Shown one piece after another: positions 53,028-61,556 of a stretch of DNA of 64,000 nucleotides (position 1 is the stretch's first letter; each line of letters starts with the position of its first letter). This stretch comes from Bacillota bacterium (GTDB taxonomy: Bacteria; Bacillota; Clostridia; Tissierellales; Sedimentibacteraceae), in assembly GCA_023453025.1 (NCBI GenBank), contig JAEXUD010000040.1, positions 1-64,000 of the forward strand, given 5' to 3'. The position numbers were made by a program, and so were the translations under genes. The notes under the pieces are model-generated. The model searched no databases, was not told the origin of the DNA, and saw nothing but the letters and a program-made list of their open reading frames with translations.

Positions 53028-54089
53028 TTATTTATTTAAATGCTTTATAAGTATTTCAGCAATATTTTCTATTGATGCTTGTGTTATTACAGCGCCTATG
53101 TTATATGCAACCATTGGCATGCCGTAGACTACTGAGGATTTTTCATCCTGTCCTACGGTATATGCTCCTGATTTTTTCATGTTTAACAAACCCTGAGCTC
53201 CATCTTTACCCATTCCTGTAAGAATTATTCCTATAGAATGTTTACCTGCTGTTTCAGCGACTGAATTAAAAAGCACATCTACCGACGGACAATGTCCGCT
53301 TACTTTTTCACCGGTTCGGCATGAAACATAATATCCCGCTTCATTCTTCAACAGCTTCATATGCTTATCTCCGGGAGCTATTAATGCAAGTCCCTTTTCA
53401 ACTCTGTCTCCTTCTTTTGCTTCTCTTACTTCTATACTGCATATTTTGTTCAATCTGTCTGCATACATCTTGGTAAATCCCGGAGGCATATGCTGTGTTA
53501 TTACAATCCCGGGTACATCCTTAGGCAAATCCTTTAGTACTTTAAGAATCGCCTCAGTCCCACCGGTTGACGCCCCTATTGCTATTATTTTTATTGTTGA
53601 AGGTTTAATATTCTTACGATTTTCTGATTTAGCTTCTGTCTTGGTTAACCCTGCTTTAGGTACATCTTCTTTCTTTGCGCTTGTATATGTTACCAGCTTT
53701 GCAATTGATGCAATTTTAATTTTAGTTTTTAATTCTCTGAAAAAGAACTGCAGATCATTGCCAATTGTCATGTCCGGTTTTTTTACAAAATCAACCGCAC
53801 CGGCCTGAAGTGCATCAAATACACTGATATTCAAAGAGCTTACAAGCACAACTTTTATAGGATTTTCCGCCATTAGCTTTTTCAAAAATGTTAATCCGTT
53901 CATTTTTGGCATTTCAATATCAAGTGTAACTATATCAGGCTTTAAAGCTTTAATTTTTTCCATGGCGTCTATGGGATCGACCGCAGTACCTATGACCTCT
54001 ATATGTAAATCATTATTTAATTCATTTTTTAAGACATTTCTGAATAATAATGAATCGTCTGTTACTAATACCTTAATTTTGTCTATCAT
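53028..54089 (-). CDS. cheB: Chemotaxis protein-glutamate methylesterase CheB
   Basis: The 353-residue protein has a receiver domain (1-120; DDS 11-13, phospho-Asp57 in VTLDIEMP) and a C-terminal methylesterase/deamidase domain. The catalytic Ser lies in IGASTGGTEAI, His in ITQHMPPGFT, and Asp near GMGKDGAQGL. It demethylates MCPs for adaptation. It overlaps the cheR stop by 17 bp. Confidence 0.95.
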   Translation of the reverse strand: MIDKIKVLVTDDSLLFRNVLKNELNNDLHIEVIGTAVDPIDAMEKIKALKPDIVTLDIEMPKMNGLTFLKKLMAENPIKVVLVSSLNISVFDALQAGAVDFVKKPDMTIGNDLQFFFRELKTKIKIASIAKLVTYTSAKKEDVPKAGLTKTEAKSENRKNIKPSTIKIIAIGASTGGTEAILKVLKDLPKDVPGIVITQHMPPGFTKMYADRLNKICSIEVREAKEGDRVEKGLALIAPGDKHMKLLKNEAGYYVSCRTGEKVSGHCPSVDVLFNSVAETAGKHSIGIILTGMGKDGAQGLLNMKKSGAYTVGQDEKSSVVYGMPMVAYNIGAVITQASIENIAEILIKHLNK

Positions 54090-54897
54090 TTTCTTCCTTC
54101 TTATAAATTGCGGGATTTATATAATTATACTTGGATTTGTTTCTTTGTATTGTTTCTGCATGTCCTATCATTAAGTGTCCGCCTGGCTTCGTCGCTTCAT
54201 AAAACTTATTTACTAAATTAATTTTTGTTTCAGCATTGAAGTAAATCATAACATTTCTGCAAAATACAACATCATATTTATTTTTTACCATTACCGAATC
54301 CATTAAATTGAAAACCTTAAAGGTTATGTGTTTTTTTATATCCGGCAAAACCTGATATTTGCTATCACCAAGTTTTTCAAAATATCTCTGTTTATAAGAT
54401 TCCGGTAGATTTTTAATAGAATCCTCTGAATAAATCCCTTCCCGAGCCTTTGCCAGAACATTTTCAGAAATATCTGATGCAAGTATTTGTATTTTCCATT
54501 GCCTTAAAGAAAATTTAAAATAATCATCAATTACCATTGCCAATGTATATGGTTCCTCACCCGAAGAACATCCTGCACTCCAGATATTTAATATTTTAGT
54601 TTTGTTGTTTTTTTCTTCGTATGGAAGAATTACTTCCCGCAAGTATTTAAAATGATTCTCCTCTCTGTAAAAGTAAGTATAGTTTGTAGTCAGCTTATTT
54701 ATAAGCATTGTTATTTCATCCTTGTTGTTTCTCTTGATGCTTTCCAGATACTGACTAAAGCTGTTCATACCTTTTTTCTCAATCAGATTTGACAGACGCC
54801 CTTCAATAAGAATCTTTTTCTTAGAAAGGTCTATGCCATAATTCCTGTGCATGTATTGAACAAATTCTAAAAACTCATTGTCTGTTAATTTTACCAT
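54073..54897 (-). CDS. cheR: Chemotaxis protein methyltransferase CheR
   Basis: The 274-residue SAM-dependent methyltransferase adds methyl groups to MCP glutamates. It has an N-terminal helical domain, then IWSAGCSSGEEPYTLAM (SAM motif), ILASDISENVLAKAREG and DVVFCRNVMIYF. It lies 2 bp after cheA and overlaps cheB. Confidence 0.95.
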   Translation of the reverse strand: MVKLTDNEFLEFVQYMHRNYGIDLSKKKILIEGRLSNLIEKKGMNSFSQYLESIKRNNKDEITMLINKLTTNYTYFYREENHFKYLREVILPYEEKNNKTKILNIWSAGCSSGEEPYTLAMVIDDYFKFSLRQWKIQILASDISENVLAKAREGIYSEDSIKNLPESYKQRYFEKLGDSKYQVLPDIKKHITFKVFNLMDSVMVKNKYDVVFCRNVMIYFNAETKINLVNKFYEATKPGGHLMIGHAETIQRNKSKYNYINPAIYKKEENDRQN

Positions 54898-54899
54898 TT

Positions 54900-56981
54900 C
54901 TACATACTTTCTATTAAATTTCCTATGTCAAGGATTAAGTTGATGCTTCCATCTCCCAGTATAGAGCACCCTGAAACTCCGGATTCTTTTAAATTATATC
55001 TGGCTAAAATGGCCGGCAGAGGTTTAACGACTACCTGCTGTTCTCCGATTATCTGATCCACAAACAAGCAGGTACGATTGTCTCCTGATTCCACAAGTAT
55101 TAAAATGCCATCTTCAATTTTATTTACATTGGTCTGTATATTGAAATATTCATTAAGTCTGATTACCGGGTAACATTTATTTCTGATTAATATCATTTCC
55201 CTGCCATCGGTATTATGAATAATTTCTTTTTCATTCGTTATAAATGACTGCTGAATATTCTTAACAGGTATTATAAATTCTGAATCACCTACTACAATTT
55301 GCATACCTGATACTATAGTAAGAGTGAGCGGTATTTTAAAGGTTATAATTGTTCCCAAGCCTTCCTTGCTGTCCAGGACAACTGTTCCGCCAACTTTTTC
55401 CACATTGGATTTTACTACATCCATGCCTACTCCCCTGCCTGAAAATTCAGTTACCTTATCATTCGTTGAAAATCCCGGAAGCATTAAAAATTGATATATT
55501 TCTTTTGATGTATATTCATCTTCGGGCTTAGTAAGCAGGTTTCTTTCTTTAGCCTTCTTCAGTATTTTTTTAGAATCAAATCCCCTTCCGTCATCTTCGA
55601 CAGTGATATGGATTTCTCCTCCTGTATTAGATGCTGATAGCTTAATAGTGCCTTTTCTGTCTTTATTGGTTTTAATTCTTTCTTCCTCAGACTCAATGCC
55701 GTGATCCATGGCATTTCTCACTAAGTGCATTATAGGATCCGATATGCCATCAACAATGGTTTTATCTATTTCTGTATCTTCACCTGACAAAATCAACTCA
55801 ACATCCTTACTTAATTCTTTACCCATGTCTCTGACAATTCTTTTCATTTTTTGAAATATACCGGATACAGGCACCATTCTAAGTGACATAACTATATCTT
55901 GGAGCTCATCAGTAAGCTTTCTCATTTGCCTTGTTGATTTTATAAAGTTTTCTGAATTCAGTTTTTTAATTTCACCGTCAGAAGCAACCATTGATTCTGC
56001 TATAACAAGCTCTCCTACAATATTTACAAGCTTGTCAAGCTTGGAAAGATTTACTGTTATTAAGCTTTGCTTATTATGCTTTGAAGTATCTGTCTTGGTG
56101 CTTTTAACACTTTGAATTTCTGCTGTTTGTGCAGAATTCTCAGTTTTTAATCCTGTGTTTTTTTCTTTTTTGCTTGCTTCCTTTGATACTTCACCTTCAT
56201 ATTCTATGACAGTATAATTTTTTACATTTAAAGCCTCTCTTATAACACCTACGGCAGCATTTAAGGATTCCTTGTCATATATATACACAATAAAACCGTC
56301 TTTTATAATTTCCTGCGCCGTATCAGAAATACTCTCTATATTTTCCGGTTTGTATGAAAAATCTATACCCGTTTCTCTAAGTTGATTAACTATAAGATAA
56401 GCTCTTATATTTTCCATGCCAATATCATCATCAAAAATAATCTTTATGGAATAACTCTTATTTGCAGAAGAATTTAGTTCTTTAAATTCTTCTGCGTTAT
56501 ATTCTAAAGCCTCTGATGCCAAAGCCTGTGTTAATGCCGCCTCTTCTTTAGAATTATTTAATTTCAGCTCACTTGTCTTTCCTGAAATTATATCCAGAAA
56601 ATTTAAAATTTCTGTTTCAAGAGGTTTTAAATTTTGTTCAAGTTCCTGTCCGGATTCTATTTTGGTTATCTCTCCTTTTATAAAATCAGTAAACTTAAAC
56701 ACAAGATTTACCAGCTGTTCATTATGCCTGTAATCAATTCCGTTTTCTCTTATATAATAAAATAAATCTTCTACCTTATGCGAAATTGTCATAATACTGT
56801 TAAACTGCATCATAGCAGAAGAGCCTTTAATGGTATGCATAATTCTAAATATTTCATCAATACATTCCTTATTAAAAGCTTGTTCTTTCTCTGCGCCTAA
56901 TAATATATCATCCAGTTGTTCCAGTAGTGAATTTGCTTCAAAAAGATACATGTCAAGTACAGAATCTAAATTATTATCCAT
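54900..56981 (-). CDS. cheA: Chemotaxis histidine kinase CheA
   Basis: The 693-residue protein has an N-terminal Hpt domain (phospho-His49 in IMHTIKGSSAMM), a middle CheY/CheB-binding P2-like part (about 185-275), a dimerisation domain (about 305-370), a HATPase core (LVRNAMDHGIE, VEDDGRGFD, FSGRGVGMDVV) and a C-terminal CheW-like domain (about 555-693). It receives MCP signals and phosphorylates CheB and CheY. No cheW or cheY lies in this window. It leads the cheA-cheR-cheB-fliD-fliS-fliT-like operon from a sigma28-like promoter. Confidence 0.95.
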   Translation of the reverse strand: MDNNLDSVLDMYLFEANSLLEQLDDILLGAEKEQAFNKECIDEIFRIMHTIKGSSAMMQFNSIMTISHKVEDLFYYIRENGIDYRHNEQLVNLVFKFTDFIKGEITKIESGQELEQNLKPLETEILNFLDIISGKTSELKLNNSKEEAALTQALASEALEYNAEEFKELNSSANKSYSIKIIFDDDIGMENIRAYLIVNQLRETGIDFSYKPENIESISDTAQEIIKDGFIVYIYDKESLNAAVGVIREALNVKNYTVIEYEGEVSKEASKKEKNTGLKTENSAQTAEIQSVKSTKTDTSKHNKQSLITVNLSKLDKLVNIVGELVIAESMVASDGEIKKLNSENFIKSTRQMRKLTDELQDIVMSLRMVPVSGIFQKMKRIVRDMGKELSKDVELILSGEDTEIDKTIVDGISDPIMHLVRNAMDHGIESEEERIKTNKDRKGTIKLSASNTGGEIHITVEDDGRGFDSKKILKKAKERNLLTKPEDEYTSKEIYQFLMLPGFSTNDKVTEFSGRGVGMDVVKSNVEKVGGTVVLDSKEGLGTIITFKIPLTLTIVSGMQIVVGDSEFIIPVKNIQQSFITNEKEIIHNTDGREMILIRNKCYPVIRLNEYFNIQTNVNKIEDGILILVESGDNRTCLFVDQIIGEQQVVVKPLPAILARYNLKESGVSGCSILGDGSINLILDIGNLIESM

Positions 56982-57016
56982 ATTAATCTCCTTATTCGAG
57001 CCTTATCTTGATTTTT

Positions 57017-57043
57017 ATATCGGCATTTTTTCTAAATTATTAA
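57017..57043 (-). promoter_or_regulatory. sigma28-type promoter of che-fli operon
   Basis: On the minus strand TTAA (57040-57043), 15 bp, and GCCGATAT (57017-57024), 10 of 12 consensus positions. The start lies about 30 nt before cheA. Confidence 0.65.
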
Positions 57044-57104
57044 GCAATTTCAAAGTATTATTTTTATTTTTTTACTTATTTATATCATTATTTTGCCGAT
57101 ATAC

Positions 57105-57144
57105 AAACTGACAGCTTTAATTTTTTAAAATTATGTAGTATAAT
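57105..57144 (+). promoter_or_regulatory. Candidate promoter of the plus-strand operon
   Basis: A sigma28-like -10 GCCGATAT (57105-57112) has a poor -35 (CATT at 57086-57089). A sigmaA-like TATAAT (57139-57144) 27 bp before the ATG also has a weak -35. Either could serve the fliK-like operon. Confidence 0.4.
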
Positions 57145-57171
57145 TAGTGAACATTACATACAGGAGACTAT

Positions 57172-58602
57172 ATGTTAGACAATAATATAAATATTAAAAC
57201 CACTAATCCTGTAAAGGATAATAATTTAAATAAACCAAAGGTTAAAACGGAGCAGATTCAGCCATTTAATGTGGTTGATCCTACCAGAGTAACAAAGCCG
57301 GCAAAACAAGATTCGGGCAATCCAACAAGCCAAAATCAATATAATTATAATCCTGATTCTGTTTTTGACAAATTTATAAATTCACTGCAAAACTCCCCTG
57401 TTTTATCTGAAAGTGCAAAAAAATTGCTGTTAAACAGACAGTTTATTAATAATAATTTAAAAAATGACCCCGTTCTAAGCACAATCTTTGAGACCTTTTT
57501 ACAAAGTATTGCAATGAACGATGCGGAAATTTTACAATTGCTTAAATATCAGCAAGAAGCGTACACAAAATTTCATGGTGAATTTTTTGACAACTTAAGG
57601 TCTTTATTAAAAAGCTATCCAAATAATAAAGAGTTACAAATTGTGATACGAAACTTCTTAAGAAGCTATGATTGCTTTGCATCAATTAAAGAAACAAGCA
57701 ATTCAATTAATGCCGCCCTTAAAAACATAGAAAAAAACCTGCCTGAAATGTTAAAGAAACCTTTTAATGAAATGACAGGAAAATTAATTCATGATAATTC
57801 AAAGGGAATTGATATAAATTTGAATGTATTAAAAAATGAAATCCTGCCCTTTATAGGAAGATATATATCTAAAATGAACGACTTTGGTCCCATAAGAGAC
57901 TATGTTTCTGTGTTTGTTCATAATATAATCAGACTTGAAGCTGCATCAAAGAATAATTTTGCTGACAGCCTGGAAAACTTATTTGAATTTATAAAAAATA
58001 ATTTCGATGTAGATGAAAAATATATGGAAACTTTAAAGATGTCATTGATTAACACCTATGATTCATCATCAAGCATCAAAAATAATTCTGTCGACTCATT
58101 TTTAAAGTTATTGGAATCAGGTATAAAAGAAAGCGAAAGCCTGGTTAACAAAACTGTTATGGAAGATATGGCCGAATCCCTTTTATTTAATCAAAATGTC
58201 CATATACCTTTGACTCACATGTTTCTTCCTTTGAACTACAATGGAATGTTTATGTTTTCTGAGCTTTGGATAGGAAAAAATTATGAAGAAAGCTCGGATA
58301 AGAAGAGGAGAAAGGAGTTTACTCAAGCTTACAAAGTATTTATAACCTTTGATATACAAAATATAGGTTATTTTGAAACAACATTGGTTTTGAAGGATAC
58401 TAAACTTGCGCTGGATATTTATATTCCAAGCAGCCTTTCAAATATTACAGGAAAAATCAAAGATGACTTAAGTAAAATTTTAAACAAAAGTAATATAAGC
58501 GTCACTGACATAAAAATTCAGGAATGCATAAAAAAAAGAAAATTCAATGAAATATTTTCAAATTTAGCTGAAAGGAAAAATGGAGTAGATGTCACAATAT
58601 AA
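57172..58602 (+). CDS. FliK-like protein, C-terminal hook-length-control-type domain
   Basis: The 476-residue protein has a disordered Asn/Lys/Gln-rich N-terminus (1-65), a long helical middle and a C-terminal domain (about 385-460). The last follows the FliK C-terminal pattern (GYFETTLVLKDTKLALDIYIPSS, then KDDLSKILNKSNISVTDIKI). No signal peptide is seen. FliK measures hook length and binds the FlhB C-terminal domain to switch export specificity. Here the next gene, overlapping by 14 bp, encodes a stand-alone FlhB C-terminal domain, which supports this reading. A similar pair exists in Bacillus (ylqG-ylqH, as I recall). Its role is inferred. Confidence 0.6.
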   Translation: MLDNNINIKTTNPVKDNNLNKPKVKTEQIQPFNVVDPTRVTKPAKQDSGNPTSQNQYNYNPDSVFDKFINSLQNSPVLSESAKKLLLNRQFINNNLKNDPVLSTIFETFLQSIAMNDAEILQLLKYQQEAYTKFHGEFFDNLRSLLKSYPNNKELQIVIRNFLRSYDCFASIKETSNSINAALKNIEKNLPEMLKKPFNEMTGKLIHDNSKGIDINLNVLKNEILPFIGRYISKMNDFGPIRDYVSVFVHNIIRLEAASKNNFADSLENLFEFIKNNFDVDEKYMETLKMSLINTYDSSSSIKNNSVDSFLKLLESGIKESESLVNKTVMEDMAESLLFNQNVHIPLTHMFLPLNYNGMFMFSELWIGKNYEESSDKKRRKEFTQAYKVFITFDIQNIGYFETTLVLKDTKLALDIYIPSSLSNITGKIKDDLSKILNKSNISVTDIKIQECIKKRKFNEIFSNLAERKNGVDVTI

Positions 58603-58867
58603 GAATACAAAACGTGCAGTTGCTTTGAAATATGATGTCAATAAAAATAATGCTCCTGTAGTAATTGCATCCGGTTCGGGATATGTTGCGAACAAGGTTG
58701 TAGAAATAGCAGAGGAAAGCGGAGTACCCGTATACAAGGATGACTCCCTGGCAGTTATGTTATCTCAGCTGGATATTGGCGGTGAAATACCGGAAGAACT
58801 TTTTAATTCTATAGTTGACATTTATATTTATTTCTTGAATTTTAAGTTGCCTAAGGATGAGGTTTAA
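58589..58867 (+). CDS. FlhX: stand-alone FlhB C-terminal (EscU/YscU) domain
   Basis: The 92-residue protein equals the cytoplasmic FlhB-C domain. AVALKYD, APVVIASGSGYVANKVVEIAEESGVPVYKDDSLAVML and GGEIPEELFNSIVDIYIYF all match. The autocleavage motif NPTH is absent (NTKR in its place), so it should not self-cleave. In other bacteria such FlhX proteins can partly replace the FlhB switch. It is translationally coupled to the FliK-like gene and 2 bp from the FtsA-like gene. Confidence 0.85.
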   Translation: MSQYKNTKRAVALKYDVNKNNAPVVIASGSGYVANKVVEIAEESGVPVYKDDSLAVMLSQLDIGGEIPEELFNSIVDIYIYFLNFKLPKDEV

Positions 58868-58869
58868 AT

Positions 58870-60888
58870 ATGAATGATTTAATTTTTGCTTTAGATATTG
58901 GAACACGTTCAGTAGTTGGAGTAGTTTGTGAAAATGTGAATGGAGTTCTGAAAGTAGTTGAAATTAAAAGCTACCTTCATAAACAGCGTTCCATGATTGA
59001 TGGTCAGATAGAAGATATACAAGAGGTAAGCAGGGTTGTGGGCATTGTCAAAACCGAACTGGAAAAAAGCCTCAGCATAAAATTGGACAAGGTATGTATT
59101 GCAGCTGCAGGAAGAGCCTTAAAGACGGAAAGGATACTATTGGAAAAGGATACCGATGCAAGAGTCCCTATTTCAAATGAATTTATAAAAGCAATGGAAA
59201 TTGAGGCTTTACAATTAGCCCAGGATATTTTTTCCAGAGGCTCGTCTCCCAATGATTTGTTTTACTGCGTTGGCTACAGTGTTTTAAACTATAAGCTGGA
59301 TAACAGAAGCATGTTAAAAATAGAAGCACACAGGGGTAAGAAAGCATCTGTGGAAATTATTGCGGCGTTCTTGCCTCATACGGTCATTGAAGGACTTTAT
59401 GCCTGCATGGACAGCAATAATCTTGAGGTATGCAATTTAACATTGGAACCAATAGCTGCAATGGATTTGATAATACCTCCTGAATTGAGGCTGTTGAACT
59501 TAGCGCTCATAGACATAGGTGCCGGAACGTCAGATATTGCAATTTCCAAAAATGGAAGTGTGGTAGGCTATGATATGGCTACCATAGCAGGAGATGAAAT
59601 TACTGAATGTCTGATGAAAAATTACATAGTTGATTTTAATTGTGCTGAAGAAATAAAAGCAGCTCTGTCAACTGAAGATGAATGCGTATCATTTACAAAT
59701 ATACTTGGTTTAACACAAGAAATAAGTAAAGTGGAAATATTAGAGAACATAAAGCCTGCAGTATATGATTTGTGTGCAGATGTTTCAGATAAAATAGCCA
59801 GGATGAACAAGGAATCACCTGCTGCAATATTCTTGGCAGGAGGAGGCAGTAAATCTCCGTTTTTGACTGATTTTTTATCAGAATTATTAAATATTCCCCA
59901 ACCTCGAATAGCATTGACTGACAAAAAAAGTCTTAAAAATGTAGATTTGTCATCTGTAGATTATTATGGGCCGGAGCTTATAACTCCGCTTGGCATTGCT
60001 TTTTCAGTTGTATTAAATAAAAATTACGACTTTTTCAGTGTAAGTGTCAATGATAAAAAGGTAAGATTGTACGGAATCAGGCAAATGAAGGTAATGGATG
60101 CTCTTATGATGTCCGGTTTTGATACTAAGAAACTGATTGGAATTTCAGGGAAAAGTCTGAGATTTTACTTAAATGGAAGACAGCATTATTACGCAGGTGA
60201 TTTTTCAACACCTTCACAAATATTTGTGAACTCCATGTCAGCAAATATTGAAACGATAATCAGACCCGGAGATAGTATCAAAGTAGTACCTGCAAAGGAT
60301 GGTGCTACCCCACAAGTAAAAATATCAGATATCGTTGAAGATATTAATGGAGGTTTTGTTTTCTTCAATGGATTAAAAACCGAAATTTCCGCCAGATACT
60401 TTGTAAACAACAAAGAGGTCAGTTGTGATTATATTATAGGAAATTCTGATATCATTGAAATTGAGCAATTAAAAATAGTCAAAGATTTATACAAGCTTTA
60501 TAAAATTGATGAAACTAATTATAACAGCTATATCAATGGCAGCATAGTCGATTTAGATTTTAATTTACACGATGGGCTAAAAATAGACATGTTAAATATT
60601 CAGAATTCAACAGAAACATCCCTTGATAATGCAGCTGTAACAATGCCTGTTGATGAAGCTACAGAACAGGAGACATCTATTATGGTAACTGTAAACAATA
60701 AAATTGTAACTCTGCCGAGACGAGAAGATAATACACCATATATATTTGCTGATATGCTAAGTTATACTGATATAGATCCTTCAAAGCCTAAAGGCAATAT
60801 AATATTGCTCCACAACAACAAGGAAGCATCTTATTTAAACCTGATATCAGACAATGATATCATAGTAATAAAATGGGATTCTGAATAA
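58870..60888 (+). CDS. FtsA-like actin-fold ATPase with C-terminal extension
   Basis: The 672-residue protein has an FtsA/PilM-type actin fold in residues 1-390: phosphate 1 ALDIGTRSVVGVV, phosphate 2 LALIDIGAGTSDIAI and adenosine motif AIFLAGGGSKSPFL. The C-terminal 280 residues include small beta-grasp or SLBB-like units (VMDALMMSGFDTKKLIGISGKSLRFYLNGRQ, IRPGDSIKVVPA). No amphipathic C-terminal membrane helix of true FtsA is evident. Clostridia carry such long FtsA-like proteins besides division FtsA. No ftsZ is nearby, so a role in a membrane or surface machine is more likely than division. Function unknown. Confidence 0.75.
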   Translation: MNDLIFALDIGTRSVVGVVCENVNGVLKVVEIKSYLHKQRSMIDGQIEDIQEVSRVVGIVKTELEKSLSIKLDKVCIAAAGRALKTERILLEKDTDARVPISNEFIKAMEIEALQLAQDIFSRGSSPNDLFYCVGYSVLNYKLDNRSMLKIEAHRGKKASVEIIAAFLPHTVIEGLYACMDSNNLEVCNLTLEPIAAMDLIIPPELRLLNLALIDIGAGTSDIAISKNGSVVGYDMATIAGDEITECLMKNYIVDFNCAEEIKAALSTEDECVSFTNILGLTQEISKVEILENIKPAVYDLCADVSDKIARMNKESPAAIFLAGGGSKSPFLTDFLSELLNIPQPRIALTDKKSLKNVDLSSVDYYGPELITPLGIAFSVVLNKNYDFFSVSVNDKKVRLYGIRQMKVMDALMMSGFDTKKLIGISGKSLRFYLNGRQHYYAGDFSTPSQIFVNSMSANIETIIRPGDSIKVVPAKDGATPQVKISDIVEDINGGFVFFNGLKTEISARYFVNNKEVSCDYIIGNSDIIEIEQLKIVKDLYKLYKIDETNYNSYINGSIVDLDFNLHDGLKIDMLNIQNSTETSLDNAAVTMPVDEATEQETSIMVTVNNKIVTLPRREDNTPYIFADMLSYTDIDPSKPKGNIILLHNNKEASYLNLISDNDIIVIKWDSE

Positions 60889-60915
60889 AAACAGTTATTA
60901 AGGGAGGAAAACAAC

Positions 60916-61548
60916 ATGGAAATATCAGATAAGCCGGTTAAAATCTATACTGTTGACATGAAACTCTTAGGAATTGGGCAGCTTTTAAGCTTAAGCAGCG
61001 GTATGATTATGGTAAAGGGTTTTGACTTACCTGAATTAGATTGTAACGATGAAATTTATGTAGAAATATATAATGAATTTTATGGAATAATGCCTTATTT
61101 TTGTGTTGTAAGTGTCGCTTCTTCAAATCAGCTTAATGCAAGCATTGTCAGAATCGATCCGATTATAGAAAGACGTAATTCATTAAAGGTGAAAACCGAC
61201 GTATCCTTTTACATAAATAAGCTGGAAAGAAATGATGAAGATATAACAAAGGATTACCCCGATATGAAAATAAATTTACTTAATTTAAGTATAGGGGGAA
61301 TGCTTATTTCTTCAAATTATGAATTGAATAAAAATGATATAATAACGTTTGATTTTCAGTATTTAGAATACCAGGTTATAAGAATCAGAGCCAAGGTTGA
61401 AAGAATAGATAAAATATATGATATCAAAACAAAATTACTTACTGCCATTAACTATGGTTGTATATTCAAAAAACTGACTGACTATGATGAATCTGTTATA
61501 ACAAAGTATTTATACGACAGACAGCTCAGGCTATACAAAAACAAGTAG
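60916..61548 (+). CDS. PilZ domain protein (YcgR/YpfA-like)
   Basis: The 210-residue protein has an N-terminal YcgR-like beta domain (about 1-90) and a C-terminal PilZ domain (about 92-205). The PilZ c-di-GMP motif is partly kept: ERRNSLKV has Lys where RxxxR has its second Arg, while NLSIGG matches D/N-x-S-x-x-G. Binding is plausible but not assured. In other bacteria YcgR-type proteins brake flagella or control surface structures. GGGAGG precedes the ATG. Confidence 0.78.
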   Translation: MEISDKPVKIYTVDMKLLGIGQLLSLSSGMIMVKGFDLPELDCNDEIYVEIYNEFYGIMPYFCVVSVASSNQLNASIVRIDPIIERRNSLKVKTDVSFYINKLERNDEDITKDYPDMKINLLNLSIGGMLISSNYELNKNDIITFDFQYLEYQVIRIRAKVERIDKIYDIKTKLLTAINYGCIFKKLTDYDESVITKYLYDRQLRLYKNK

Positions 61549-61556
61549 GAGTTAAG

